A DNA stretch of 64,000 nt from Oscillospiraceae bacterium (lineage in GTDB: Bacteria > Bacillota > Clostridia > Oscillospirales > Acutalibacteraceae): positions 1 to 64,000 of the forward strand of contig SVOQ01000003.1 in the NCBI GenBank assembly GCA_015066345.1, written 5' to 3'. A model generated the notes under the pieces. It did no database searches. It was not told the origin of the DNA and saw nothing but the letters and a program-made list of their open reading frames with translations. Position 1 is the stretch's first letter. Every line of letters begins with the position of its first letter. Positions 7,421 through 14,572 of this stretch are shown here, in pieces. Position numbers and translations under genes: made by a program.

Positions 7421-8101
7421 ATGAGAAAAGCAATAAACTATTTTTCAAAATTTGAACTCGCACTATGGATAACGTCGGTGCTTCTGATTACAGTATCATT
7501 TTTAGCTTTCGACAGAACAAATTATCTTACCTTGTGTGCGTCACTTATAGGTGTTACATCACTTATTTTTTGTGCTAAAGGGAATCCCGTAGGGCAAATA
7601 TTTATGATAATTTTCAGTTTGCTCTATGGGGTTATATCCTACGGGTTTTCGTATTATGGTGAAATGATAACATACCTTGGTATGACTATGCCAATGGCAG
7701 TTTTTTCGTTAATTTCGTGGCTTAAAAACCCGTATAAAGGTAAGAAAAGCGAGGTTAAAGTAAGTAAACTGAAAAACAGTGAAAAAATAATAATCTCAGT
7801 TTTGACTGTATTGGTTACAACTCTTTTCTACTTCATTTTAAGTTACTTTAACACCGCGAATATTTTACCAAGTACCGTTTCGGTTACCACAAGCTTCGCC
7901 GCAGCCACTCTTACATTTCGCAGAAGTCCGTATTTTGCGTTGGTTTATGCTATGAATGACGTTGTGCTTATAGTATTATGGGTGTTAGCGAGTATGAGTG
8001 AACCCAGGTATATTTCAGTGGTAGTGTGTTTTGTAGCATTTTTCTTTAATGATGTTTATTGCTTTGTGAATTGGCAGAAAATGAAAAGAAGACAAAAATA
8101 G
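7421..8101 (+). CDS. pnuC: Nicotinamide riboside transporter PnuC family protein
   Basis: 226 aa, about seven hydrophobic helices, with the family's conserved FCAKGNPVGQIFMIIFSLLYG segment and the C-terminal MNDVVLIVLWVLA helix. PnuC proteins bring nicotinamide riboside (or a related vitamin) across the membrane by facilitated diffusion for NAD synthesis. The ATG at 7421 has AGGAG 6 bases upstream. It is expressed from its own leader switch, so it is likely turned down when NAD-type metabolites are plentiful. The gene ends one base before the convergent oxidoreductase. Confidence 0.85.
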   Translation: MRKAINYFSKFELALWITSVLLITVSFLAFDRTNYLTLCASLIGVTSLIFCAKGNPVGQIFMIIFSLLYGVISYGFSYYGEMITYLGMTMPMAVFSLISWLKNPYKGKKSEVKVSKLKNSEKIIISVLTVLVTTLFYFILSYFNTANILPSTVSVTTSFAAATLTFRRSPYFALVYAMNDVVLIVLWVLASMSEPRYISVVVCFVAFFFNDVYCFVNWQKMKRRQK

Positions 8102-8102
8102 T

Positions 8103-8573
8103 TTAAGCCTCGTTTACGAGTTTACCCGTCATATGCTCGATTTCAAGGCACATAACGATAGTGTTTTTTTGAAATTTATCTATTTCACTATTTATGTACT
8201 CCATATCATCGGTAAATCGTTTGCAAAAGGAAACCATCATATCACGTGACCAGTTTTCGGTAATGCTTATTTTACCGAAAACAATAACACTTTTTATATT
8301 GAGCGACCAATGGTTATCCTTATGATATCCTTTGTCATATACGCAGAAGGATGCTTTGTTGTTTTTCTTAATAGAATCCAACTTATGCCCCTCTTTACCC
8401 GTATGAAAATAAATTTTATTTTCGGTAGCGTCATAGTAAAAGTTTATCGGTAAAGCATAGGGATAATTATCGTCACCTATAACGGACAAAACACCTCTCG
8501 GTTCATTTAATAAAATTGCTTTGCACTCGTCTTCGGATAATTGTTGTTTGATTCGTTTTAATGGCCTGAACAT
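8103..8573 (-). CDS. Pyridoxamine 5'-phosphate oxidase-family flavoprotein (Nim-like)
   Basis: 156 aa, starting MFRPLKRIKQQLSEDEC at the ATG at 8573 with GGAG 7 bases upstream; a TTG four codons earlier overlaps that ribosome site. The split-barrel flavin fold is shown by GVLSVIGDDNYPYALPINF, IYFHTGKEGHKLD and the late VMCLEIEHMTGK. Members bind FMN or F420; Clostridial relatives are annotated as nitroimidazole-resistance or general flavin reductases. The exact substrate cannot be told. It is the only intact minus-strand gene of this accessory block. Confidence 0.8.
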   Translation of the reverse strand: MFRPLKRIKQQLSEDECKAILLNEPRGVLSVIGDDNYPYALPINFYYDATENKIYFHTGKEGHKLDSIKKNNKASFCVYDKGYHKDNHWSLNIKSVIVFGKISITENWSRDMMVSFCKRFTDDMEYINSEIDKFQKNTIVMCLEIEHMTGKLVNEA

Positions 8574-8677
8574 TTCTTGCTCCAATCAAAGATTAAAATT
8601 TGAAAATATTATAATATATGTACAATGAAAGCACAAGTGTGGTATAATGAAAATAATTAAAAAGCGGTGGTGTTAAT

Positions 8678-8905
8678 GTGACTAAAGAAGAGTTTTTGGA
8701 TTCACTTAAAAATAAAGGTGTATCAACGGATATTATCCATTTTGAAAACGCCGTTGCAGACGGATACTACGTTATCAAAAACTATCATCGATGGGAAGTA
8801 TCTTTCCGCGAAAGAGGAAAAGATTACGATTGTTTGGGTTTCCCCTCTGAAAGTGATGCGTTGGAATATTTGTATGAAGTATTATTGAAACGTTTAATGA
8901 AATAA
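8678..8905 (+). CDS. Small immunity-like protein of unknown function
   Basis: 75 aa from a GTG at 8678; an ATG two bases earlier is followed at once by a stop in its own frame. It contains GYYVIKNYHRWEVSFRERG and SESDALEYLYEVLLKR. The pattern of an aromatic-rich strand, ERG and a final Ser/Glu helix is typical of small immunity proteins that accompany polymorphic toxins. No toxin gene is nearby. The upstream -10 region TGTGGTATAAT (8640-8650) is identical over 11 bases to that of the gene at 12058, hinting at a shared origin. The function assignment is weak. Confidence 0.5.
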   Translation: MTKEEFLDSLKNKGVSTDIIHFENAVADGYYVIKNYHRWEVSFRERGKDYDCLGFPSESDALEYLYEVLLKRLMK

Positions 8906-8949
8906 AAAATAGAACATTATTTTGAAACATTAATTGGGGTAGAAGAAAG

Positions 8950-9441
8950 ATGAGGATAAACTTACATGAAAACACACCTATAAAAGATTGGAAGAAATGG
9001 AGATTTATCATAGTGTGTTTTTCGATATTTTTATACTGTATACCCGTGTTATTGGCGTGTCTGTTTTTTATAGAAGCCAAAGCAATTGTAGCAGGTATAT
9101 TAACTCTGGCTTTACCGGCATTTTTAATAACAATATTGCTTCGTTCTTTTTTTCGTATGGTAAAATCCTATGCGGAATTTGATGATGAAAAAGTTACGGT
9201 AGTTGAATTTTTTGCTTTTAGAAAAAAGACAACGAATATCCCGCGTTCCGAACTAAAACAACGTAAGAGCGAATCTGCCTCGTACAGTCCGGGCAGAGGG
9301 TTACATACTCCAAGACGATTTCGACAGTTTTTGGATTTCAGGTACATTGTTTTTCGAAATGCAGAAGGTGAATATTTATTTAAAATATTGGACACTCCCG
9401 AAGGCAATCAGTGGGCGGATAAGTTGATGAATAATCAATAA
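8950..9441 (+). CDS. Small membrane protein with PH-like cytoplasmic domain
   Basis: 163 aa. Two hydrophobic segments (about residues 18-38 and 46-68: FIIVCFSIFLYCIPVLLACL and the next) are followed by a soluble beta-rich region (YAEFDDEKVTVVEFFAFRKK) that resembles bacterial PH-like domains. GAAGAAAG precedes the ATG at 8950. No enzyme motif is visible. It lies between an immunity-like gene and another protein of the same architecture at 9497, so it may protect against or sense something at the membrane; this is inference. Confidence 0.6.
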   Translation: MRINLHENTPIKDWKKWRFIIVCFSIFLYCIPVLLACLFFIEAKAIVAGILTLALPAFLITILLRSFFRMVKSYAEFDDEKVTVVEFFAFRKKTTNIPRSELKQRKSESASYSPGRGLHTPRRFRQFLDFRYIVFRNAEGEYLFKILDTPEGNQWADKLMNNQ

Positions 9442-9496
9442 ACAATCCCTTGAATACCACGTATAACAGGAGCGTGGATAGTGTGAGGTGTGGGAA

Positions 9497-9985
9497 ATGA
9501 AAGTAAAAGCAGTTTTATCTGCCATCATGGGCTTCTTCTTTGGATTAACAACTTATTTCGTATTACGATACATTGAAGAACCCGATGCTTTTTTATTTGC
9601 AGTTATTGGTGGTTTGTTTTTTTACCTTGTGCTGTTTGTGTTTCTAATAACTCACGAAAAGGTAATGAACAAAAAATACGCTGAATTTGAAAAGAAAATT
9701 CTTTCTCCTGTTTTTCATAAAACTAACGGAAATTTTAAACTCCATAACGGTAAAATTAAAAATGCAAACATATATTTCTGTGAGGATGGCATCGCTCTAA
9801 TTTCGTTAGACGAAAAACCTTTTATTATGGAAGAAATACAGAGAAGCAACATCTATAGAATTCAGTGTGATGATATACATTTCAACATAAATACCAGCGA
9901 TGGAAAGGTTTATATCATAACAATGCCCGATGCGAAAGAAGTGTTTCAAAAACTGAAAGAAAAAGATTGGATTATTCAAATATAG
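9497..9985 (+). CDS. Small membrane protein with soluble C-terminal domain
   Basis: 162 aa from the ATG at 9497; an upstream GTG-type start at 9488 would add three residues. Two transmembrane helices (about residues 5-22 and 32-54) are followed by a beta-rich cytoplasmic domain containing ANIYFCEDGIALISLDEKP and a lysine-rich tail. It has the same layout as the product at 8950, though sequence similarity is low. The gene ends just before a strong hairpin and the first spoVAC tail copy. Function unknown. Confidence 0.6.
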   Translation: MKVKAVLSAIMGFFFGLTTYFVLRYIEEPDAFLFAVIGGLFFYLVLFVFLITHEKVMNKKYAEFEKKILSPVFHKTNGNFKLHNGKIKNANIYFCEDGIALISLDEKPFIMEEIQRSNIYRIQCDDIHFNINTSDGKVYIITMPDAKEVFQKLKEKDWIIQI

Positions 9986-9986
9986 A

Positions 9987-10016
9987 AAATGGGCAGCCAA
10001 ATTCGGCTGCTCATTT
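9987..10016. terminator. Bidirectional terminator hairpin
   Basis: AAAATG-G-GCAGCC, a 6-nt loop, GGCTGC-T-CATTTT: 12 paired bases plus one G-T pair, with A/T tails on both sides. It ends the 9497 gene and overlaps the end of the minus-strand spoVAC tail copy. Confidence 0.75.
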
Positions 10017-10196
10017 TAGCATCTGACATATCCAATAAATCAATCCATACATCACACTTGCCAGCGTGCCGTAGACAATAAAGGGTCCCGCAATGGTAAA
10101 CATCTTCGCTCCAACGCCTAAGATGAAACCTTCTGATGATGTCAAGTTAGGACCCATTTTTTGAATTATCGCAGGAATATTGTTATTTATTGACAT
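10011..10196 (-). pseudogene. Detached copy of the 3' end of spoVAC (copy A)
   Basis: A 61-codon frame whose last 40 codons encode EGFILGVGAKMFTIAGPFIV and on to the end. This is the same C-terminal transmembrane tail as the full spoVAC at 12580, with several residue changes (FIVYGTLASVMYG) and a different last four residues (CQMLK-type end). The front part of SpoVAC is missing; upstream the frame gives only a loose match. An ATG exists at 10196 but no ribosome site is seen, and it overlaps the -35 box of the next plus-strand gene. Best read as a displaced gene end, not a functional gene. Confidence 0.75.
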
Positions 10197-10218
10197 GCTC
10201 TATCAGAAAGGCTAAAAT
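10190..10218 (+). promoter_or_regulatory. Sigma-A promoter of the TPR-nuclease gene
   Basis: TTGACA (10190-10195), 17-base spacer, TAAAAT (10213-10218), 30 bases before the ATG. It starts inside the upstream edge of spoVAC tail copy A. Confidence 0.75.
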
Positions 10219-10248
10219 GAAATAATAAATGATTGAGAGGTAATCATT

Positions 10249-11745
10249 ATGACTGATCAACAATTGCAAGAACTCTTCATAAATGAGTTCCCCTCCAGCA
10301 TGCCTATAGCAGAAGTTATCAATAAATTTGATAATATGCCAGAATCGCAGAACAAGCGGTTTCTTCGTTTGCAATACTGTAATTGGCTTGTAACAGTTTT
10401 AACGAAGAATTATATTAAGTATGATTTTGATCAAATCGACATTAAAGATATCGGTATACAATCGTTTTTAAAAAATGCAGTAGAATTAGACAAGCAAGAA
10501 TATTTTTATTGGGCCTTTTTTCATTTTCTAAAGGGGGAGTATGCGTTGTGCAAGCAACAGATCCATGCACTCTTGCAAAGTCTGGATTTCTCAGAAGAAC
10601 CTTTTGGCGAAACAGATTTTGCTGATTTGTTAATCGTACCTTTCAAAAACGGTTTTGAAGGTTTTTGGGCATTTGTTGCAAGTGAAATAAAGTGTGTTGA
10701 ATTTAAAAAAGGTGTTGTTGAACTTTGTAGTGTTATAGATCTGTACTATAACAGCATAAGTAACGAAGAGATTCTTCAAGCATTGCAGAAATATATCCAA
10801 AACCACCCCACGTCTGGTATTGCTACTGAACTTTTAGGATTTACATACTATTCCATGTCAATGTGGAATAATGCCATCGCATATTTAGAAAGAATTGATA
10901 CATCTGTATTTTTCTATCCGGATGAAATATACTGGATGCTTGCTTGGTCGTATGGTAAGATCAAAAACTATGTTGATGAGGAAAACTGTTATCGAAAGTG
11001 TATTGAGATATACCCTGATAGAGAGTTTCTTCTCAACAATCTTGGATATTGCCTGCTAAAGCAAAAAAAGTATGGTGAAGCGGAAAAGCTTTTTAAGAAG
11101 TGTATTGAGCAGCATATAGATTTACCCTATGCAGCCAATAACTATATTCGTGTTTTAATTGCTACCGGAAGAAATACCGATGCAAAAAACTTTGTCAAGA
11201 ATGCGGATTGCCCTATCAGTAAAACTCTCAAAGATAAAGTTTCTAAACTTCCACTCACAAATACACCGTTAAAAAAGAATGTTCCTGTAATCGAAGTTGC
11301 TCAAGATGATGACCACACAAAAGTAATTGCGCAGTCTATAGGTATTAAACGTCAGCAATTCTCTAGTGAAAAGTTACTGGAAGATGAACTAACCGCACGA
11401 CTTGAAGCTGGAGTACCAGTTTTTGATCTCAATCTTAAAATATATAGGCGTCGAGGTGAGTATGGACGGCAATATATTATTCCGGTAGGTAGATTAGATT
11501 TATTGTGTGAAGATGATAATGGATATCTATACATTATTGAACTAAAAAAAGATAGCGGTTATGATGATGCATACAAACAAACTGCAGAGTACTTAGAATG
11601 GTTTGAAAACAGTGAAAAATTCAAAGGGAAGCGGGTATATGGTATTATTTGCTTAAACAATCCGACCCAAGAATTAATCAGCAAAGTACATAGTGATAAA
11701 CGTATGAAACTGTATGAGTATTCGATTTCTTATACAGAACGTTAG
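10249..11745 (+). CDS. TPR-repeat protein with C-terminal PD-(D/E)XK (NucS/DUF91-like) nuclease domain
   Basis: 498 aa. The middle (about residues 165-330) contains TPR-like helical pairs, for example NNLGYCLLKQKKYGEAEKLF and the preceding FYPDEIYWMLAWSYGK. The last 150 residues form a PD-(D/E)XK-type nuclease core: GRLDLLCED (Asp417) and YIIELKK (Glu431, Lys433), then a QTAEYLEW helix, as in NucS/DUF91 endonucleases. A scaffold-plus-nuclease layout suggests a defence or DNA-repair role, but no partner is encoded. GAGAGG precedes the ATG. The gene sits alone between spoVAC tail copies A and B, as a single-gene cassette. Confidence 0.75.
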   Translation: MTDQQLQELFINEFPSSMPIAEVINKFDNMPESQNKRFLRLQYCNWLVTVLTKNYIKYDFDQIDIKDIGIQSFLKNAVELDKQEYFYWAFFHFLKGEYALCKQQIHALLQSLDFSEEPFGETDFADLLIVPFKNGFEGFWAFVASEIKCVEFKKGVVELCSVIDLYYNSISNEEILQALQKYIQNHPTSGIATELLGFTYYSMSMWNNAIAYLERIDTSVFFYPDEIYWMLAWSYGKIKNYVDEENCYRKCIEIYPDREFLLNNLGYCLLKQKKYGEAEKLFKKCIEQHIDLPYAANNYIRVLIATGRNTDAKNFVKNADCPISKTLKDKVSKLPLTNTPLKKNVPVIEVAQDDDHTKVIAQSIGIKRQQFSSEKLLEDELTARLEAGVPVFDLNLKIYRRRGEYGRQYIIPVGRLDLLCEDDNGYLYIIELKKDSGYDDAYKQTAEYLEWFENSEKFKGKRVYGIICLNNPTQELISKVHSDKRMKLYEYSISYTER

Positions 11746-11782
11746 AAGCACTATCTGAGACATGCCATCCACAACCTTCTTT

Positions 11783-11825
11783 CCAACACTATCAACGGGT
11801 ATGCACCCTATGTGGTGCACACCCG
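11783..11825. terminator. Hairpin behind the TPR-nuclease gene
   Basis: CGGGT-A-TGCACC, loop CTATGT, GGTGCA-C-ACCCG: 11 paired bases with one mismatch (within 11797-11825). It lacks a clear T-run, so terminator function is likely but not certain. It takes the same place as the hairpins between the other accessory genes and spoVAC tails. Confidence 0.5.
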
Positions 11826-11848
11826 TACTACTGTAATTAATTATTTCA

Positions 11849-11995
11849 CTAAAAAAGTGTTATTATCCAATATATTATTCCATAAATGACACTTGCACTA
11901 ACGCCATACACAATAACTGGTCCTGCAATGGTGAACATCTTTGCCCCAACTCCCAAGACAAAACCCTCTGCTGCTGTCAATATAGGACACACCAT
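11849..11995 (-). pseudogene. Detached copy of the 3' end of spoVAC (copy B)
   Basis: A 48-codon frame that aligns codon for codon with the last 39 codons of the full spoVAC. By my count 20 of the 39 codons differ silently and only 4 change the amino acid, all conservatively. It also shares its upstream edge (GTCCTA, TTGACA, CAGCAGAG-type bases) better with copy A than with the full gene. Further upstream, FAN-like codons appear in another frame. The pattern means it descends from a diverged but selected spoVAC rather than a recent local duplication. No ribosome site; not expected to be functional. Confidence 0.8.
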
Positions 11996-12006
11996 TTGCA
12001 AAAAGA

Positions 12007-12035
12007 TTTACATTACATTGGCGGTGTGGTATAAT
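12007..12035 (+). promoter_or_regulatory. Sigma-A promoter of the 161-aa immunity-like gene
   Basis: TTTACA (12007-12012), 17-base spacer, TATAAT (12030-12035) preceded by TGTGG, giving an extended -10. Confidence 0.7.
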
Positions 12036-12057
12036 CAAATGAAGTGAGGTGTGGTAA

Positions 12058-12543
12058 ATGAAATATACTTCAACAAATATCTTTTCGGATTTTGAGTTTC
12101 ACGACGCTTATTTTAAATTAGAAAGCATCAAAGACAATACATTAACTATTTCTGTTCGATACTTGAATATCCATAAAGGCACTGAACAAAACCCCTATAA
12201 TACCGATATGGAAATTGAGATTGCACAAATCACTTTTAGCAATTTTAAATTTATTTCATTTGAACCCGGCAGATCATGGAAACAAGATGCAAACGGAAAA
12301 CTCTACACCGATGAACCACAGGTTGTTTTTGAAGGACAAACCGCAGAAGACAAGTTGCTAAATGAACTTCGTATTGGCTCAACTGTTTTCGAATTTGGAA
12401 CACTCGAAAATGGTAACTATTATTTTGATGGTGCTGGTGATGAGCCTTGGTTCCAAGCGCAGTTCTTATTTGATTCTGTTACAATTCAGTGGGATGCGTT
12501 TAGAAAACCAGCTTGGTATGAAGAAAGACCATTTAAGACATAG
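12058..12543 (+). CDS. Immunity-like protein, family not recognised
   Basis: 161 aa, ATG at 12058 with GAGGTG 8 bases upstream. The protein is acidic, soluble and beta-rich: NIFSDFEFHDAYFKLESI, VRYLNIHKGTEQNPYNTDME, GRSWKQDANGKLY, WDAFRKPAWYE. No catalytic motif or membrane segment is seen. Size, charge and isolated position resemble orphan immunity proteins found in cassettes of gut bacteria, but no toxin partner is present. It is the single gene between spoVAC tail copy B and the complete spoVAC. Confidence 0.6.
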   Translation: MKYTSTNIFSDFEFHDAYFKLESIKDNTLTISVRYLNIHKGTEQNPYNTDMEIEIAQITFSNFKFISFEPGRSWKQDANGKLYTDEPQVVFEGQTAEDKLLNELRIGSTVFEFGTLENGNYYFDGAGDEPWFQAQFLFDSVTIQWDAFRKPAWYEERPFKT

Positions 12544-12545
12544 AA

Positions 12546-12576
12546 AAAATGCGGCACTAATTTAGTGCCGCATTTT
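12546..12576. terminator. Bidirectional terminator between the immunity-like gene and spoVAC
   Basis: AAAATGCGGCAC, a 7-nt loop and GTGCCGCATTTT form a 12-bp stem with A and T tails on both sides. It serves the converging genes at 12543 and 12580. Confidence 0.85.
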
Positions 12577-12579
12577 ATA

Positions 12580-13020
12580 TTAGAACAATGTTGTTATCCA
12601 ATAGATGAATCCGTAAACAACACTCGCACTTACGCCGTAGACGATGACCGGGCCCGCTATTGTGAACATCTTGGCGCCGACGCCCAAGATAAAACCCTCT
12701 GCTTTAAATTCTACTGCGGGGGATACTACCGAGTTTGCGAAGCCTGTAATGGGTACGGCGGTGCCTGCACCCGCGTGTTTTGCTATTTTATCAAAAATAC
12801 CCGAGCCTGTAAGTATTGCGGTTATTATAATAAGTGTTGCACAGACCGCGAGTTTCACTTCATCCGTATTAAGTCCTAAACGGGTGTAAAAAAATTTTAA
12901 AACCTCACCGAAGCAACATATACCGCCACCGAAAATAAAAGCCATAAAACAGTTTTTGATAATAGGGGATTTTGGTGTTTCTTTGCTTACGAGGTCCTTG
13001 TACTGAGATTTATCCGTAAT
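12580..13020 (-). CDS. spoVAC: Stage V sporulation protein AC
   Basis: The product is membrane-bound with the SpoVAC signature AGAGTAVPITGFANSVVSPA followed by EGFILGVGAKMFTIAGP. SpoVAC forms the mechanosensitive channel that carries dipicolinic acid during sporulation and germination. An ATG at 12945 gives only 121 aa. In-frame family-like sequence (DKSQYKDLVSKETPKSPIIK) extends upstream to an ATT at 13020 preceded by AAAGGAAG, giving 146 aa, close to the usual 150. No ATG, GTG or TTG exists there, so an ATT start is proposed. The gene normally precedes spoVAD; here 6 kb of accessory genes separates them. Confidence 0.8.
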   Translation of the reverse strand: MTDKSQYKDLVSKETPKSPIIKNCFMAFIFGGGICCFGEVLKFFYTRLGLNTDEVKLAVCATLIIITAILTGSGIFDKIAKHAGAGTAVPITGFANSVVSPAVEFKAEGFILGVGAKMFTIAGPVIVYGVSASVVYGFIYWITTLF

Positions 13021-13075
13021 AACACTTCCTTTGTTTTTTAGTATTTTGCCACTTGAGTTTAGTTATATTCAGTAC

Positions 13076-13104
13076 TTGATTATAATAGAAAGATATAGTA
13101 TAAT
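13076..13104 (+). promoter_or_regulatory. Sigma-A promoter of the hydEGF operon
   Basis: TTGATT (13076-13081), 17-base spacer, TATAAT (13099-13104). A leader of about 120 bases follows. Confidence 0.75.
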
Positions 13105-13110
13105 AAATTT

Positions 13111-13218
13111 GTACCTGACATAAAGGTTTATTCCTGAGTGAAAGGTGCGGTAAAATACTTGAGTTTATTTAAATGTTGTATTGCCGTACCTTCTCGAGGT
13201 GCGGCAATTTTGTGTTTT
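13111..13218 (+). ncRNA. Attenuator leader of the hydrogenase-maturation operon (possible riboswitch)
   Basis: A terminator stem (TTGCCGTACCT 13181-13191 with AGGTGCGGCAA 13197-13207, followed by TTTTGTGTTTT) shares its left arm with an earlier hairpin: GGTGCGGTAAAATAC (13144-13158) can pair with GTATTGCCGTACC (13178-13190). The first pairing prevents the second, so the leader can be read through or stopped. The upstream 30 bases (GTACCTGACATAAAGG) could pair alternatively and act as sensor. I recognise no known ligand class. Confidence 0.6.
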
Positions 13219-13232
13219 AAGGGGGCGTTTTT

Positions 13233-13490
13233 ATGGCTTCAAGAGTTGGTGTTATCAGCATAATAGTTGAAAACGGCGATTCCGTCGAGGAGCTTAACGC
13301 TATTTTACATAAATACGGCGAATATATCGTTGGAAGAATGGGTATTCCTTATCGGCAGAGGAGTATAAGCATTATTTCTGTTGCGGTGGATGCACCACAG
13401 GATGTAATATCCACCTTAAGCGGTAAAATCGGCAATCTTAAGGGTGTCAGTGCGAAAACCGTACTGTCAAATGTAATAAGCGATGAGTGA
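13233..13490 (+). CDS. TM1266-family iron-only hydrogenase system regulator
   Basis: 85 aa, small ACT/NikR-like alpha-beta fold: MASRVGVISIIVENGDSVEE, GEYIVGRMGIPYRQRSISII and a C-terminal GVSAKTVLSN. This family is found with [FeFe]-hydrogenase maturation genes and is thought to bind a metal or amino acid-type effector; it has no DNA-binding domain of its own. GGGGGCG upstream of the ATG is the ribosome site. The gene overlaps hydE by 8 bases, implying translational coupling. Confidence 0.85.
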   Translation: MASRVGVISIIVENGDSVEELNAILHKYGEYIVGRMGIPYRQRSISIISVAVDAPQDVISTLSGKIGNLKGVSAKTVLSNVISDE

Positions 13491-14544
13491 TGTATTAAAA
13501 CTTGCCGAAAAGCTTTATGAAAACCGCTCGCTGAGCGTTGATGAGTATGAAAAGCTTATAATATATCGTAATGATGAATGTACCCGCTATATTATGGCTA
13601 AAGCGGGTGAAGTCCGAAAGAATATTTACGGTAACTCCGTTTTCATAAGAGGGCTTATTGAAATAAGCAACATCTGTAAAAACAATTGTTATTATTGCGG
13701 TATAAGGGGCGGTAATACTAATTGTGAGCGTTACAGACTTACTCCCGAGGAAATACTTGATTGTTGCAAGGATGGCTACGCTTCGGGTTTTCGTACCTTT
13801 GTTTTACAGGGTGGCGAGGATAACTTTTTTACGGATGATGTTCTTTGTGAACTTATCGGTAAAATAAAATCCCTTTTTCCCGACTGTGCCGTTACACTTT
13901 CCCTTGGGGAAAGAAGTAAAGAAAGTTACCAAAAACTTTATGATGCAGGGGCGGACAGATACCTTTTACGTCACGAAACTGCTGACGAGGTTTTGTATAG
14001 TAAACTTCATCCTGTGGGAATGAAACTTCAAAGCCGTTTGGAATGTCTTAAAAACCTTAAGGAAATCGGGTTTCAGACGGGTTGCGGTTTTATGGTGGGT
14101 GCACCTTTTCAGACCGTTTCACATATAGCGAAGGATTTAAAATTTATTGAGGAATTCCAACCCCATATGTGCGGTATAGGTCCTTTTATACCCCATAAGG
14201 ATACGGTTTTTAAAGATGAAAAATCGGGTAGTGCAGAACTTACCTGCTACCTTTTATCCATCATAAGGCTTATTTGTCCCAATGTGCTTTTACCCTCAAC
14301 CACCGCTTTGGATACGGTTGATGAAAAGGGATGCGAAAAGGGAATTCTTTCGGGTGCAAACGTAGTTATGCCCAATCTTTCACCCGAAAATGTAAGGGGA
14401 AAATATAATCTTTATAATAATAAAAAATTCACCGGTGTACAAAGTGCCAAGGATTTGGAAAGCCTTAAAAACCGTATGAAAAAAATCGGTTTTCAGGTTC
14501 TTTGTGACCGCGGTGACGTAATAAAAATATCTGACGGAAAGTGA
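13483..14544 (+). CDS. hydE: [FeFe]-hydrogenase H-cluster maturase HydE (radical SAM)
   Basis: 353 aa radical-SAM TIM barrel with the CX3CX2C cluster motif CKNNCYYC (Cys65, 69, 72), followed by GGEDNFF and a TLSLGERSKESYQ segment typical of HydE. It works with HydG and HydF in the cytoplasm to build the di-iron subcluster of the hydrogenase active site, acting on the HydG-made Fe(CO)2CN-cysteine complex. It sits second in the operon, overlapping the small regulator, with hydG 28 bases downstream. A catalytic hydrogenase gene must lie elsewhere in the genome. Confidence 0.93.
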   Translation: MSDVLKLAEKLYENRSLSVDEYEKLIIYRNDECTRYIMAKAGEVRKNIYGNSVFIRGLIEISNICKNNCYYCGIRGGNTNCERYRLTPEEILDCCKDGYASGFRTFVLQGGEDNFFTDDVLCELIGKIKSLFPDCAVTLSLGERSKESYQKLYDAGADRYLLRHETADEVLYSKLHPVGMKLQSRLECLKNLKEIGFQTGCGFMVGAPFQTVSHIAKDLKFIEEFQPHMCGIGPFIPHKDTVFKDEKSGSAELTCYLLSIIRLICPNVLLPSTTALDTVDEKGCEKGILSGANVVMPNLSPENVRGKYNLYNNKKFTGVQSAKDLESLKNRMKKIGFQVLCDRGDVIKISDGK

Positions 14545-14572
14545 AAGCTGACCCAAAGAGAGGAGAAAATTT

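Noticed and set aside
10011-11995. spoVAC tail copies as functional small membrane proteins
   Set aside because: They lack ribosome sites, encode only the last transmembrane portion, and one overlaps the promoter of the next gene.
12565-12879. 104-codon Cys-rich open frame on the plus strand over spoVAC
   Set aside because: The Cys and Tyr content comes from the complement of Gly/Ala/Val codons in spoVAC. It has no ribosome site, and the minus frame is a known family.
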